Shown in pieces: positions 41,893 to 50,517 of a DNA stretch of 64,000 nucleotides. The stretch is from Flavobacterium cutihirudinis. GTDB taxonomy: Bacteria; Bacteroidota; Bacteroidia; Flavobacteriales; Flavobacteriaceae. The notes beneath the pieces were generated by a model. It was not told the DNA's origin and ran no database searches. It saw only the letters and a list, made by a program, of their open reading frames with translations. The stretch spans positions 434,001-498,000 of the forward strand of contig NZ_QRDQ01000007.1 in the NCBI RefSeq assembly GCF_003385895.1. The letters run 5' to 3'. Position numbers and translations under genes: made by a program. The stretch's first letter is position 1, and each line of letters starts with the position of its first letter.

Positions 41893-43374
41893 TTATCGTT
41901 GAACGTTTCTAATAATTACAGTTTGTCCACCTTCTTTATTGCTGTTGATTCCTGATCCGTCAGCATTTTTGAATTTGTCGCTCTGCCAAGTGTGAGGGTG
42001 AATATTCACAGTAAAAGTATCCGGAACACCTATGATATCTGAGATGTCTTCCATTGCACCAAATTCCCAGCTTCCAAAACGCATTTCCCCAGTTTGGTTG
42101 TAAAGTGTATTCCAGTCTGCATCTGTTCTTTTGTGATTCATGTTCAACCAAGGCTTATTTTGTTTTGTAGCAATGTTATATTGCCAGATATAAGAATCGT
42201 GTTTAGCATCGGCATAATAACTATCTCCGTCTTCCTGAATGTAAACGAAATTTTCAGTCACACATAAGTTGTCCGGGTTAATGATGCCTGTACCCGGAGT
42301 ACTGTCACCTTCAACAGCCAATTCTAAAGTTCCTTTTAAAGGATCGTTAGCATCCATTTTTAATTTGTAAACACGTCCCCACATTGTATAACCTTCTACT
42401 GGTGCATTTGATGTCGCCTGACCAGTTGCAGTGAAGTAAACTTCTCTGTTGTTGCTTGCACTTCCTTTTCTGTAATCTACGTCTTCAACTCTTGAAAAAC
42501 GAATTGCACCCAAAGAATTTACTGTAGTATTAATTACAGCTCCAGTTAAGTTTTTAGCATTTGGAATTTCAACAAATTGAACTGGGTATGAATTGTTTAA
42601 TTTCATTGTAGTTTCAACCTGATTTCCATCAGTTCTTTTTAAAGCGTATAATTTTCCGTTTGACAAATCGCCAACTGTACTGCTCATGTACATAATTAAT
42701 TGTCCTGCACTTACGTGTGAAGTTGCGTAAGACTGATCTTCTCCAATTAAAATAACTGTTTTTTCTGGATAAGCTTCTTTTGGAAGCGGTACAGCGTTTT
42801 CCATACTTGCTTTTCCTAAAGCAGGTAAAACTCTGTCCGTTCTTGCTTTATCAGAAGATAATCCTAACGGATTGATTCCGTGAACCATACTTTCCTGGCC
42901 GCTTTCTCCTGCAGTTAAGAAAACCGGACCAAAACCGTGAATTTCTGGAGTTGCCAAAGTTGCAGAACACAAACGAGTTAGACCTCCAACACCATCAACT
43001 AAATAATCACCTTTTACAGGTTTAAAAGTTTTGTCAAGATAAACTCTTGAAACTGATTGAAGAATTTCGTGATTCGTAATCATGATGTAACCTTCGCCAT
43101 TTGGGTTTTTCATTAATCCGGCTCCGTCTGGTTGCGCACCATAAACAAATGATGGAGACTCTGGCAATACATCTGTACTTGCAATCAATGTACTGATTTT
43201 CAAATTTTCGAAACCAGTCATTGGATAAACAAAAGCAGGAACTTTTGAATGTGACGTAAAATCGATGTCAGCATTTACACCGTTAGAAGAATCTTTGTCA
43301 TCATTTTGACAACTAATTACAGAAAAACCTGTAATTCCAAGCAAAGCAATTGATTTAAAAAAGTTAGCTTTCAT
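41893..43374 (-). CDS. PhoX-like (DUF839) lipoprotein phosphatase homologue
   Basis: The 493-residue protein has a lipoprotein signal with Cys22 (GITGFSVISCQNDD). The rest is a beta-propeller-like protein of the PhoX/DUF839 family: ITNHEILQSVSRVY corresponds to the NHE motif, GGLTRLCSATLA, LIGEDQSYATSHVSAGQLIM, and PDNLCVTENFVYIQEDG near the end. PhoX enzymes are calcium/iron-dependent alkaline phosphatases. Whether this divergent member keeps activity cannot be settled here. It lies upstream of the di-haem peroxidase, 72 bases apart. A -7 element precedes it. Confidence 0.75.
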   Translation of the reverse strand: MKANFFKSIALLGITGFSVISCQNDDKDSSNGVNADIDFTSHSKVPAFVYPMTGFENLKISTLIASTDVLPESPSFVYGAQPDGAGLMKNPNGEGYIMITNHEILQSVSRVYLDKTFKPVKGDYLVDGVGGLTRLCSATLATPEIHGFGPVFLTAGESGQESMVHGINPLGLSSDKARTDRVLPALGKASMENAVPLPKEAYPEKTVILIGEDQSYATSHVSAGQLIMYMSSTVGDLSNGKLYALKRTDGNQVETTMKLNNSYPVQFVEIPNAKNLTGAVINTTVNSLGAIRFSRVEDVDYRKGSASNNREVYFTATGQATSNAPVEGYTMWGRVYKLKMDANDPLKGTLELAVEGDSTPGTGIINPDNLCVTENFVYIQEDGDSYYADAKHDSYIWQYNIATKQNKPWLNMNHKRTDADWNTLYNQTGEMRFGSWEFGAMEDISDIIGVPDTFTVNIHPHTWQSDKFKNADGSGINSNKEGGQTVIIRNVQR

Positions 43375-43405
43375 AATTGTTTTTTTGTGTTTTTTTTGAT
43401 TGAAG

Positions 43406-43413
43406 CAAAGCTA
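43406..43413 (-). promoter_or_regulatory. Putative -7 promoter element
   Basis: TAGCTTTG on the minus strand fits TAnnTTTG, 31 bases before the PhoX-like start. Confidence 0.45.
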
Positions 43414-43534
43414 TCTTTCAAAAACAAAATACATGTTATGGCTACTTTTCCTTTTTGCTAATTTTTATAAGTCTTGTATTACTAAAAGGTAAATAGTATT
43501 GATCAAATGTAAATTTAAGACTCATAAAATAATC

Positions 43535-44167
43535 TTAAAACAACTTAAAGAGCTGATTAAGATTAATTTCTTTTTTCTCTTTTAATTTCTTCACGATTTT
43601 AAGAAAAGCGATAGCTGTGATATATGCATCGCCTAAAGCGGTATGACGGTCTTTCTTGGAAATATCAAATTTATCAGCTAGGTCATCGAGACTATAATGA
43701 TCTTTTCTCTCAAACAAATGCGATTTGATTAAGGTTCTTTTGTATAAAATTGCGGTATCTAAACTATGATTGGCAAGCTGCGGAAGATTATTTCTTTCTA
43801 AAGCTCTATTAATCATAGTTATATCAAATGTAGTATGATGTGCAATGATGATAGAATCTCCTAAAAAATCCAGAAACTGCTGTAAAGCTTCTAATTCACT
43901 TGGGCGCTGAATAACGAATGCTTTTAAAATTCCATGAATCTGCGCAGTCGATTTATCGTAATGATCTTGTTCCAGATAAACTTCGAAACTTTCATTTATG
44001 GCAATTTTTCCGTTTTGAAGAATCAGCGCTCCTATACATAATATACGGTCGTTATCGTAATCAAAACCTGTCGTTTCTGTATCTAAAACAACAAAACGTG
44101 TTTCTTCGATAGTGATATTTTTATCAAACAGATCTTCTTCTTTCTTCCAAAAATTGAATAAACTCAT
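43535..44167 (-). CDS. DnaQ-like 3'-5' exonuclease
   Basis: This 210-residue DEDDh exonuclease has Exo I DTETTG (29-34), the Exo II region HHTTFDITMINRALE and Exo III HTALGDAYIT, with His and Asp in the DEDDh arrangement. It is similar to the DNA polymerase III epsilon and PolC proofreading domains, but there is no polymerase nearby. It begins 2 bases after the stop of the DUF294 protein, so the two are coupled. In many bacteria this pair sits next to acetate-permease genes (from memory); no permease is present here. Its substrate is probably a small nucleotide or nucleic acid. Confidence 0.88.
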   Translation of the reverse strand: MSLFNFWKKEEDLFDKNITIEETRFVVLDTETTGFDYDNDRILCIGALILQNGKIAINESFEVYLEQDHYDKSTAQIHGILKAFVIQRPSELEALQQFLDFLGDSIIIAHHTTFDITMINRALERNNLPQLANHSLDTAILYKRTLIKSHLFERKDHYSLDDLADKFDISKKDRHTALGDAYITAIAFLKIVKKLKEKKEINLNQLFKLF

Positions 44168-44169
44168 GA

Positions 44170-46092
44170 TTAAACCAGATTTGATATATTAAAACGTACC
44201 GAAATAAGTTCCTGAAGTTCTTTGATTGTTTTAAAAGTGCGTTTCAGTTTTATTTTTTCCATTTTGGATAAAGATTCCAAAGCAATAAACTGACCGGAGT
44301 CATGATGCAAAAGACCTTGTTTGGTTCTGAATTTTAATAAAGCTTTAAATGAATACGAGCAGGATAAATAAAGTTCTTTATTAGTAGGTTCCAGTTCGGC
44401 TAATTTTTCAAAACGTTCTGCCGTATTGCTTATTGATTTTACAGAATGTGATAAAATCAAAACACGCGCAGCATCAGTCAAAGGCATTAAAGCTCTTCTT
44501 TTAATATCAAAATTATCTTTATTGGCACCGTCTTGTTCAACCAAAAATTGTCTGAAAAAGCCAGTAGGCGATGGACTTTGTAAAGCACCGCTCACTAAAT
44601 GCATATAAAAAATCGGATTTGCTTTTACATCCTCAAAAATAGAATCGGATAATTGGTTAACGATATCCGAATCGCCATAAGTCATACTGTAATCAAAGAA
44701 AATGAAAGAAAGCAAAACTTCATTTTTGCCCGGATTGGTGATCCAATGATGTACTTGATTTTTCCAATCGTCAAGACTCATGCACCATTTTGGGTTCGAA
44801 GCCATCATTTCTGCCGGACAATAATCATAACCAATATCAAAAAGTCCTTTGTTTACAAGTCCGGCAAATTTTAAGAAATAAATTCGCGTTTCATCCCTGA
44901 AAACCTCATTTACATTTTCATATACAATTGCATTATCCTGATCAGTATGCAGCATTTGTTCACCTCTTCCTTGACTTCCAAGTGCTAGCCAGGCAAATTT
45001 TACAGGTGGGGGACTGCTCATTTTTTCTAAACAGATTTCAATTACACGATTGGTACAGGCTTCATTAAGTTCTGTAATAATTTTGGTAATCAAAGTCATT
45101 GGGATATTCTGATCCAGATAACCTTGCAGCAATTGCATAATTCGGTTTCGGATCGGTTTTATTTCTTTGATTTTTTTGGTTCGTTTTAAAGCTTTTATCA
45201 AAACAGCTGGGTTATTTCCAAGCGCAACCATTACATCATGTTTGGATAAAATTCCGACCGCTTTAGTATTGACAGTTCCGTCTTTGGTCAGACATAAATG
45301 ACTGATATTGCTTTTCATCATGGCCATTTGAGCCTCAGTCACCGTCATTTTTTTCGGATACGTAATAACCGGTTTGGTCATTATCGTTTCAGCCGTAGTT
45401 GTTATAGGAAAATCTCCGGTTACGATTTTATTTCGAAGATCTTTGTCCGTCAGAATACCAATCGGAAGCATTTCGTCTACAATCAAAATAGCACCAACTT
45501 TCTTTTTATTCATGATTTTGGCAATGTCTTTTACAGTAGTAGACGGGCCACAGGTTACAATTTTCTTGGAATATTTTATAGGCGCTAAATCAAATGAATG
45601 ATTGCTTGAATGAAGATTTTCGTGTAGAATATCATCGTGACCATATAGTTTATCTTTATGGATATCAGAATAAGGATTTCGGGTGTTTGAAGCATAACTT
45701 TCAATCAGGAAATTACCAACATTTCGATTTTCAAGCGCATAGGGTTTAAAAACAGCGATTGGAATGGCGTACAAAATGCTTTCTTCATGCGCTACAGCTT
45801 CCATAATGTAATTTTCCTGTGCCAAAAGAGGACGGAGCCCAAAAATATCACCTTCATCACACATGTCCAAAACTGTATTTTTGGTGCTCTTTTTCAATGC
45901 AACCGCACCTTTATGAACCACATAAAAAGAATCATGAGTTTTGTCATTTTCGGCAAAAATGATGCTGTCTTTTTCTTTATAAATGATAGAAATTTGCTCA
46001 GACAACTTTTCCAGATCCATCTGGTGTAAAAAACTAAAAGGCGGATAATTTTTTAAAAAGTCGGCAACTCTTTGCGAAATGGTATTTTTCAT
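44170..46092 (-). CDS. cNMP-binding/CBS/DUF294 nucleotidyltransferase-like protein
   Basis: This 640-residue cytoplasmic signalling-type protein has domains in order: a cyclic-nucleotide-binding fold (about 15-130, ENDKTHDSFYVVHKGAVAL), two CBS motifs (about 170-300), a DUF294 nucleotidyltransferase-like domain with LGSQGRGEQMLHTDQDNA near 375-392, and a C-terminal helical DUF294 domain (KRRALMPLTDAARVL). The GSxGRxE and DxD elements indicate a potentially active GlnD-like nucleotidyl transferase. It is the first gene of the pair with the exonuclease. The acceptor protein is unknown. Confidence 0.88.
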   Translation of the reverse strand: MKNTISQRVADFLKNYPPFSFLHQMDLEKLSEQISIIYKEKDSIIFAENDKTHDSFYVVHKGAVALKKSTKNTVLDMCDEGDIFGLRPLLAQENYIMEAVAHEESILYAIPIAVFKPYALENRNVGNFLIESYASNTRNPYSDIHKDKLYGHDDILHENLHSSNHSFDLAPIKYSKKIVTCGPSTTVKDIAKIMNKKKVGAILIVDEMLPIGILTDKDLRNKIVTGDFPITTTAETIMTKPVITYPKKMTVTEAQMAMMKSNISHLCLTKDGTVNTKAVGILSKHDVMVALGNNPAVLIKALKRTKKIKEIKPIRNRIMQLLQGYLDQNIPMTLITKIITELNEACTNRVIEICLEKMSSPPPVKFAWLALGSQGRGEQMLHTDQDNAIVYENVNEVFRDETRIYFLKFAGLVNKGLFDIGYDYCPAEMMASNPKWCMSLDDWKNQVHHWITNPGKNEVLLSFIFFDYSMTYGDSDIVNQLSDSIFEDVKANPIFYMHLVSGALQSPSPTGFFRQFLVEQDGANKDNFDIKRRALMPLTDAARVLILSHSVKSISNTAERFEKLAELEPTNKELYLSCSYSFKALLKFRTKQGLLHHDSGQFIALESLSKMEKIKLKRTFKTIKELQELISVRFNISNLV

Positions 46093-46164
46093 GAGGTTAG
46101 ATTAAAGTTCTAAAATACTATTTAAAAATATAAACGTGAAATAAACACGTTTCTTTTTTTGGGG

Positions 46165-46238
46165 ACAAAGGAACAAAGGTGCAAAGTCACAAAGTTTTTT
46201 CCGTAATGGTAAAAAACTTTGTGACTTTGTGTCTTCGT
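46165..46238. repeat. Octad-phased inverted repeat (nCAAAGnn family)
   Basis: Left units ACAAAGGA, ACAAAGGT, GCAAAGTC, ACAAAGTT (46165-46196) face AACTTTGT, GACTTTGT, GTCTTCGT (46215-46238) in the same 8-nt register, between two minus-strand genes. Related arrays are at 57365 and 63539. Confidence 0.8.
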
Positions 46239-46246
46239 GGCAAATC

Positions 46247-46273
46247 AAAAAAAAAGCCCCAATTTGGGACTTT
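46247..46273 (-). terminator. Terminator of the small lipoprotein gene
   Basis: On the minus strand AAAGTCCCA / TTGGGGCTTT pairs with one G-T and is followed by TTTTTTTTT, immediately after the stop at 46280. Confidence 0.75.
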
Positions 46274-46279
46274 AACTTT

Positions 46280-46651
46280 TTAATCAACTTTAAAAACTTT
46301 ACCATGTTGCTTCTCTTCAGAGCCAACTAAGCCAAATTCAAAAGTATAAGAATCTTTTGAAGTTGTTAAAATCTTCATGCTGATTGCTTTTTCTTCAGCC
46401 ATGTTTTTTGGGTGTTTCTTTTGCAGTACATATTCGCAGTCGCTTACCCAACGAATTGTTGCCGTATCGACTTTTCCTTCAAAAGTTTCGATTTCGATAC
46501 TGTCTTTGCGTTCAAAAAAGGTCGTTTTTTTAACGCCGTTTACTTCAAACTCAAATTTGAATTTTCCGTTTTTGAAATCTTTGCAGTTATGCTCGGCATT
46601 ATAGCAAGAAACTAAAGCCAGAAAAGGAAATAGGAATATAATTTTTTTCAT
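46280..46651 (-). CDS. Small lipoprotein
   Basis: The 123-residue protein has a lipoprotein signal (MKKIIFLFPFLALVSC, Cys16). A short beta-rich domain contains FKFEFEVNGVKKTTFFERKDSI, TIRWVSDCEY and a Gly-rich end. Similar flavobacterial proteins are sometimes mislabelled DNA topoisomerase IV in databases, which the sequence does not support. The function is unknown. Confidence 0.72.
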   Translation of the reverse strand: MKKIIFLFPFLALVSCYNAEHNCKDFKNGKFKFEFEVNGVKKTTFFERKDSIEIETFEGKVDTATIRWVSDCEYVLQKKHPKNMAEEKAISMKILTTSKDSYTFEFGLVGSEEKQHGKVFKVD

Positions 46652-46668
46652 TTTTTTTTAAGCTTTCA

Positions 46669-46733
46669 GCGGTAGACTATAAGCTTTAGGCGGCAAGCAG
46701 TTTTGCTTATAGCCTAAAGCTTATAGCTTACTG
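46669..46733. repeat. Intergenic palindrome
   Basis: Arms 46669-46698 and 46704-46733 are inverted copies with about 24 of 30 positions matching and a perfect 15-base core (CTATAAGCTTTAGGC). It lies between two minus-strand genes and could act as a terminator for the upstream DUF1572 gene. Confidence 0.75.
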
Positions 46734-46738
46734 CTTTA

Positions 46739-47314
46739 TCATTTGAATCTTTTTAATTCATCATCGGTAAAGTTCTTAATTTCTTTTTCTTTGGCAAACT
46801 TTTCAGCGTTGTAATTTCCGGATTTGTTTTTTGGAATTGATAAGCTATTCCATTCGCTGTTTTTCAATTGTTTGGCGTAAAAAACAATTTGCCCAATATG
46901 ATAAGGATAATGCGCTAATTGCCGATTTATCGCTTCAATAACCGTATGACCTTCATTTCGAATATAAATAATCTCAGAAAGTTGTTCGGGTTTTAAGTTT
47001 TCTAAGGCATTTTCTAAGCAATTCCAGCCTTTGTTCCAGAGTTGCAGAACTTCTTCTTTTGAAGTTAGATCATTTTCAAATTCGGAATCACGATTGCGCC
47101 ATTCTTTTTCACCATCCGAAGTTAGAAAATCCGTCCAGCGTGAAAGCATATTGCCCGAAATATGTTTTATGATTGTGGCAATGCTGTTGGTATCTTCGTT
47201 TACAGCAATAAAAAGTTGTTCAGGCTCTAATTGAGCAATGGCTTTTTCACCGAGCATTTTATAGTATAAAAACTGTTTTTTGGCACTTTCTAAATAAGAA
47301 ATATTAGCACTCAT
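46739..47314 (-). CDS. DinB/DUF1572-like protein
   Basis: This 191-residue four-helix-bundle protein of the DinB superfamily contains the metal-type His positions in SIATIIKHISGNMLSRW, RQLAHYPYHIGQIVFYAKQL and the family phrase WNSLSIPKNKSGNYN. Related proteins bind a divalent metal and act as thiol-dependent transferases. This subgroup (DUF1572, from memory) is uncharacterised. It starts 2 bases after the pentapeptide-repeat gene. Confidence 0.82.
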   Translation of the reverse strand: MSANISYLESAKKQFLYYKMLGEKAIAQLEPEQLFIAVNEDTNSIATIIKHISGNMLSRWTDFLTSDGEKEWRNRDSEFENDLTSKEEVLQLWNKGWNCLENALENLKPEQLSEIIYIRNEGHTVIEAINRQLAHYPYHIGQIVFYAKQLKNSEWNSLSIPKNKSGNYNAEKFAKEKEIKNFTDDELKRFK

Positions 47315-47316
47315 AA

Positions 47317-47889
47317 TTATACAATTTTAATATCATATTTATCTAAAAGACCAACAATTCCATCTGTAGAAAATTGTGCTTTTTTCATCGGATTAAATTC
47401 AGGATCAATTTTATAATTGTAAGCAGTTCTAAAATCGACTCCGGCCAATTGCGTTTCATTAAATATAGCGCCATTAAGATCACAATTATCAAAAAACGAA
47501 CTCGTTAAATTGGTTCCAATAAAAGTTACTTCTCTTACAGAGCAATTTATAAACTTGGTTTTAGGCATTTTTTTATTCGAAAATAAAGCATAATCCAGAG
47601 CACTTTCTTCAAAATGTACCTGAAACAAAAAATCATCACATTCGTTGAAGGCTATTCCTAAAAGTTTGCAATTTCTAAAAGTGACATTCTTTAAACTTGT
47701 TCCTGCCAAACTTGTCATCGATAGATTGCAGTCAATAAATTCGCAGTCCAAAAAAGTATTGTAAGCAAAATTGCTGTTCGAAAAATCACAGTTTTTAAAA
47801 ACACAATCCTCAAACTCGCGGTTGTTTATTTTTTTGTCGATATAAACAACTTTATCGAATGTTTTCTGAATGTGAATTAAACTTTCCAT
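47317..47889 (-). CDS. Pentapeptide-repeat protein
   Basis: This 190-residue protein is built of about 25 A(D/N)LxX-type repeats, for example FEDCVFKNCDFSNSNF, FRNCKLLGIAFNEC and FFDNCDLNGAIFNET, giving a right-handed quadrilateral beta helix. Overall size and pattern resemble Qnr/McbG-type proteins that protect DNA gyrase, but the family has many other roles. It is co-transcribed with the DUF1572 gene. Protection of topoisomerases is possible, not shown. Confidence 0.85.
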   Translation of the reverse strand: MESLIHIQKTFDKVVYIDKKINNREFEDCVFKNCDFSNSNFAYNTFLDCEFIDCNLSMTSLAGTSLKNVTFRNCKLLGIAFNECDDFLFQVHFEESALDYALFSNKKMPKTKFINCSVREVTFIGTNLTSSFFDNCDLNGAIFNETQLAGVDFRTAYNYKIDPEFNPMKKAQFSTDGIVGLLDKYDIKIV

Positions 47890-47973
47890 GAATGTTTTTT
47901 AAGAAGATTTTAAAATCTATTTAGTTCGTTAAACCGAAAGAAATCTGAAATTTGTTAGGTTTAACTTTTTGAT

Positions 47974-48195
47974 TTAGTCGTTAAAAATACCTTTCATGAT
48001 AATTTTCAATCCTAAAAAGATTAAGACCATCGAACTCAGACAAGCCACAATACCAATTCCTAAAACAAGATAATGCCAATTGGTATGTTGATTCATAAAA
48101 GCATTATATATAAGTGTTGGACCAATAAACATTAGAGGTAAAGCACCTGTTAAATATTTAATTCCTTTTCCTAATAATTGTTTATTTGTTGCCAT
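47974..48195 (-). CDS. DUF6095-like small membrane protein
   Basis: The protein has 73 residues from ATG 48193-48195 (MATNKQLLGKGIKYL); the upstream start adds 13 lysine- and asparagine-rich residues without support. It has two membrane helices (about 16-34 and 42-66). It matches the small Flavobacteriia-specific family I know as DUF6095, with no function assigned. Confidence 0.72.
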   Translation of the reverse strand: MATNKQLLGKGIKYLTGALPLMFIGPTLIYNAFMNQHTNWHYLVLGIGIVACLSSMVLIFLGLKIIMKGIFND

Positions 48196-48205
48196 TTTGT
48201 TTTTG

Positions 48206-48259
48206 TTTAAAATTTTCTTTGTTTCAGGTTTCAAGTTCTACTTTGAAACAGATTTTAAA
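48206..48259. repeat. Interrupted inverted repeat
   Basis: TTTAAAAT (48206-48213) with ATTTTAAA (48252-48259), and TGTTTCA (48220-48226) with TGAAACA (48244-48250), form a two-part hairpin in the gap before the DUF6095 gene, downstream of murQ on the minus strand. Confidence 0.5.
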
Positions 48260-48275
48260 TTTTACAGAAAACTTT

Positions 48276-49088
48276 TTACTTTTTATAATTGTCAACAGCA
48301 TTTCTTACGCTGCCGTATTTTTTCAATAATTCTGAAGCTTCTTCGTAAGGAACAGAAATTTGTTCCATTACCATCTTAACACCGCGATCAACTAGTTTTA
48401 CATTACTTAATCGCATATCAACCATTTTATTGCCTTTTACCCTTCCAAGTTGAATCATCGCAGCAGTAGAAAGCATATTTAAGACTAATTTTTGAGCAGT
48501 TCCGGCTTTCATTCGAGAACTTCCGGTAAGAAATTCAGGTCCTACAACTACTTCGATTGGAAATTTTGCTGTCAAAGCAAGCGGACTTCCAGCGTTATTT
48601 GTGATACATCCAGTAACTATATTATTCTGATTGCAAGTTTCCAAGCCTCCAATTACATAAGGAGTAGTTCCAGAAGCGGCAATTCCTATTACAACATCAT
48701 TTGGACCAATATTATGCATCTGTAAATCAATCCAGGCTTGCGTTGCATTGTCCTCAGCATTTTCAACAGCACGACGAATAGCGCCATCACCACCCGCAAT
48801 AATACCGTTTACCAAATCGAAAGGAACTCCAAAAGTTGGCGGACATTCAGATGCATCAACAACACCTAAGCGTCCGGAAGTTCCAGCTCCAATATAAAAA
48901 AGACGTCCGCCTAGTTTTAAGTTGGCAACTACTTGTGTAACCAGAGCTTCAATTTGTGGGATTGCTTTTTTGACGGCATGTGGCACAGTTATATCTTCCT
49001 CATTAATATTGTTAAGGAGTTCATGAACTGACATTTGCTCTAAATGTTCGTATTTTGAAGACTGTTCTGTTGTTTTTGTAAAAGTCAT
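48276..49088 (-). CDS. murQ: N-acetylmuramic acid 6-phosphate etherase
   Basis: This 270-residue SIS-domain enzyme cleaves the lactyl ether of MurNAc-6-phosphate in peptidoglycan recycling. The signature FIGAGTSGRLGVVDASECPP is near 63-82. ASGTTPYVIGGLE, LTGSSRMKAGTAQKLVLNM and the final VVDMRLSN-type segment (NKMVDMRLSN) follow. It is about 30 residues shorter than E. coli MurQ, normal for Bacteroidota. No kinase or PTS gene is adjacent. A -7 element precedes it. Confidence 0.94.
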   Translation of the reverse strand: MTFTKTTEQSSKYEHLEQMSVHELLNNINEEDITVPHAVKKAIPQIEALVTQVVANLKLGGRLFYIGAGTSGRLGVVDASECPPTFGVPFDLVNGIIAGGDGAIRRAVENAEDNATQAWIDLQMHNIGPNDVVIGIAASGTTPYVIGGLETCNQNNIVTGCITNNAGSPLALTAKFPIEVVVGPEFLTGSSRMKAGTAQKLVLNMLSTAAMIQLGRVKGNKMVDMRLSNVKLVDRGVKMVMEQISVPYEEASELLKKYGSVRNAVDNYKK

Positions 49089-49111
49089 TTTCTTTCAAAA
49101 ATTTTATCGTT

Positions 49112-49119
49112 CAAAATTA
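49112..49119 (-). promoter_or_regulatory. Putative -7 promoter element of murQ
   Basis: TAATTTTG on the minus strand fits TAnnTTTG, 23 bases before the murQ start. Confidence 0.45.
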
Positions 49120-49240
49120 ACATATTTTATATCAAACTTGGATAAATTTATTGCGTAAACTTATCAAAATGTTAAATTTTTTTTCACCGATTTGTTTGAG
49201 ACGAAATTGGAGTTTAACCCTACGAAATCAACTAAAATAT

Positions 49241-49248
49241 TATATTTG
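49241..49248 (+). promoter_or_regulatory. Putative -7 promoter element
   Basis: TATATTTG fits TAnnTTTG, 19 bases before the ATG of the first AraC-type regulator. Confidence 0.5.
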
Positions 49249-49267
49249 TTAAAATATTAAAAAATAA

Positions 49268-50410
49268 ATGGATAAACTGGATATATTGCAAGGGATTGGC
49301 GGAATCTCTGTTTTCGTTTCTTTATTGCTTGCGTTTTTCTTATTTACAGTTAAAACTCAAAATAAATTGGCGAACAGTTTATTTGGTGCTTTTTTTATCT
49401 TATCAGCAATCGATTTAAGTGGATTTTTTATAAATCCGGCGACCCGCACTGAGCTGAATTTTGAGATATTTAGATCGACTTTCTGTTTATTAGCAATGCC
49501 GCTATTTTACCTTTATGTATTGGCTGTTTGTTATTCTGATTTTAGATTGCAGCGAAAGCATTTAATTCATTTACTTCCGTTTATAGTGGTCAATTTAGTT
49601 TTTATTCCGAGAATTTACGGGAGTTTAGATATTGATAAGAATAGTTTTATTACTGTTCTGAATCAAATGCCGGAAATCTATTTTATTCAGATTTTAGTTG
49701 AATTTCAGTATGCCTTTTATATTATAAGTGTCTTTTTGATTTTAAAGAAATACAGAGAAATCTATTTAGAAAATTATGCAAATCCGAGTACGGCAACTTA
49801 TAAATGGCTTTTTCAAATAACATGCGTTTTTCTTACGGCGCATTCTATAGTGATATTGAAAAATTTATTGCGATATACTGGTTTCAGAGAGATATTTCTT
49901 TGGGCAAATGTACTTGTAGGGAGCATTGCTTTATTTATAACTTGTTGGTTTATAATGAAAGCGCTCAATCATCCGGAGCTTTTTAGAGGAGTTAATTCAA
50001 AATTAAAACTGACAAAAGAAATTTTGCCTGAAACAGAAGAAAAGTCAAACCCAAACAATGCCCAAACCGAATTGATTTCCAGTCAGATTTCGAATTTAAA
50101 GCAATATATGACAGAGAAAGAACCATTTTTGGATCCGTCGCTTACGATTCAGGAATTGGCAAATCAAATTGATATTCCTGTTCGGGATTTATCTATTTTG
50201 ATTAATCATCATATGGATCAGCATTTTTTTGATTTTGTGAATGAATATCGTATTCAAAAAGCCATGAATATTTTGAAAGATAAGTCTAAAAATGATGTTA
50301 CGGTTTTAGAAATTTTATATGAAGTTGGTTTTAATTCAAAATCTTCTTTCAATACTTCTTTCAAAAAATATACGAGTTTAACACCAACAGCCTATAGAAA
50401 CGCTTCATAA
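49268..50410 (+). CDS. Membrane-anchored AraC-type transcriptional regulator (copy 1)
   Basis: This 380-residue protein has an N-terminal half with six or seven membrane helices (about 8-235), with LLLAFFLFTVKTQNKLAN as a recognisable start, and a cytoplasmic C-terminal AraC/XylS helix-turn-helix domain (about 275-378: LTIQELANQIDIPVRDLSIL, then VLEILYEVGFNSKSSFNTSF and TPTAYRN). This layout is common in Bacteroidota, where the membrane part is thought to sense a signal. A paralogue follows 107 bases downstream on the same strand. Confidence 0.9.
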   Translation: MDKLDILQGIGGISVFVSLLLAFFLFTVKTQNKLANSLFGAFFILSAIDLSGFFINPATRTELNFEIFRSTFCLLAMPLFYLYVLAVCYSDFRLQRKHLIHLLPFIVVNLVFIPRIYGSLDIDKNSFITVLNQMPEIYFIQILVEFQYAFYIISVFLILKKYREIYLENYANPSTATYKWLFQITCVFLTAHSIVILKNLLRYTGFREIFLWANVLVGSIALFITCWFIMKALNHPELFRGVNSKLKLTKEILPETEEKSNPNNAQTELISSQISNLKQYMTEKEPFLDPSLTIQELANQIDIPVRDLSILINHHMDQHFFDFVNEYRIQKAMNILKDKSKNDVTVLEILYEVGFNSKSSFNTSFKKYTSLTPTAYRNAS

Positions 50411-50517
50411 AGGTTCTGTTAATTTTTAAATACTTTGTTTCTTTGTAAGGATCTGTGCTTTTCTCGATAGAGCTAAAGAACTAGAATATTAATATTGTTT
50501 ACTAATCTAAAATACTA

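Noticed and set aside
46280..46651. DNA topoisomerase IV subunit, a label used for similar proteins
   Set aside because: It is a 123-residue lipoprotein with no topoisomerase motif; the true parE and parC are at 34533-39279.
47317..47889. Quinolone-resistance Qnr protein
   Set aside because: The pentapeptide fold is clear, but nothing in the sequence shows gyrase binding, and most family members have other or unknown roles.
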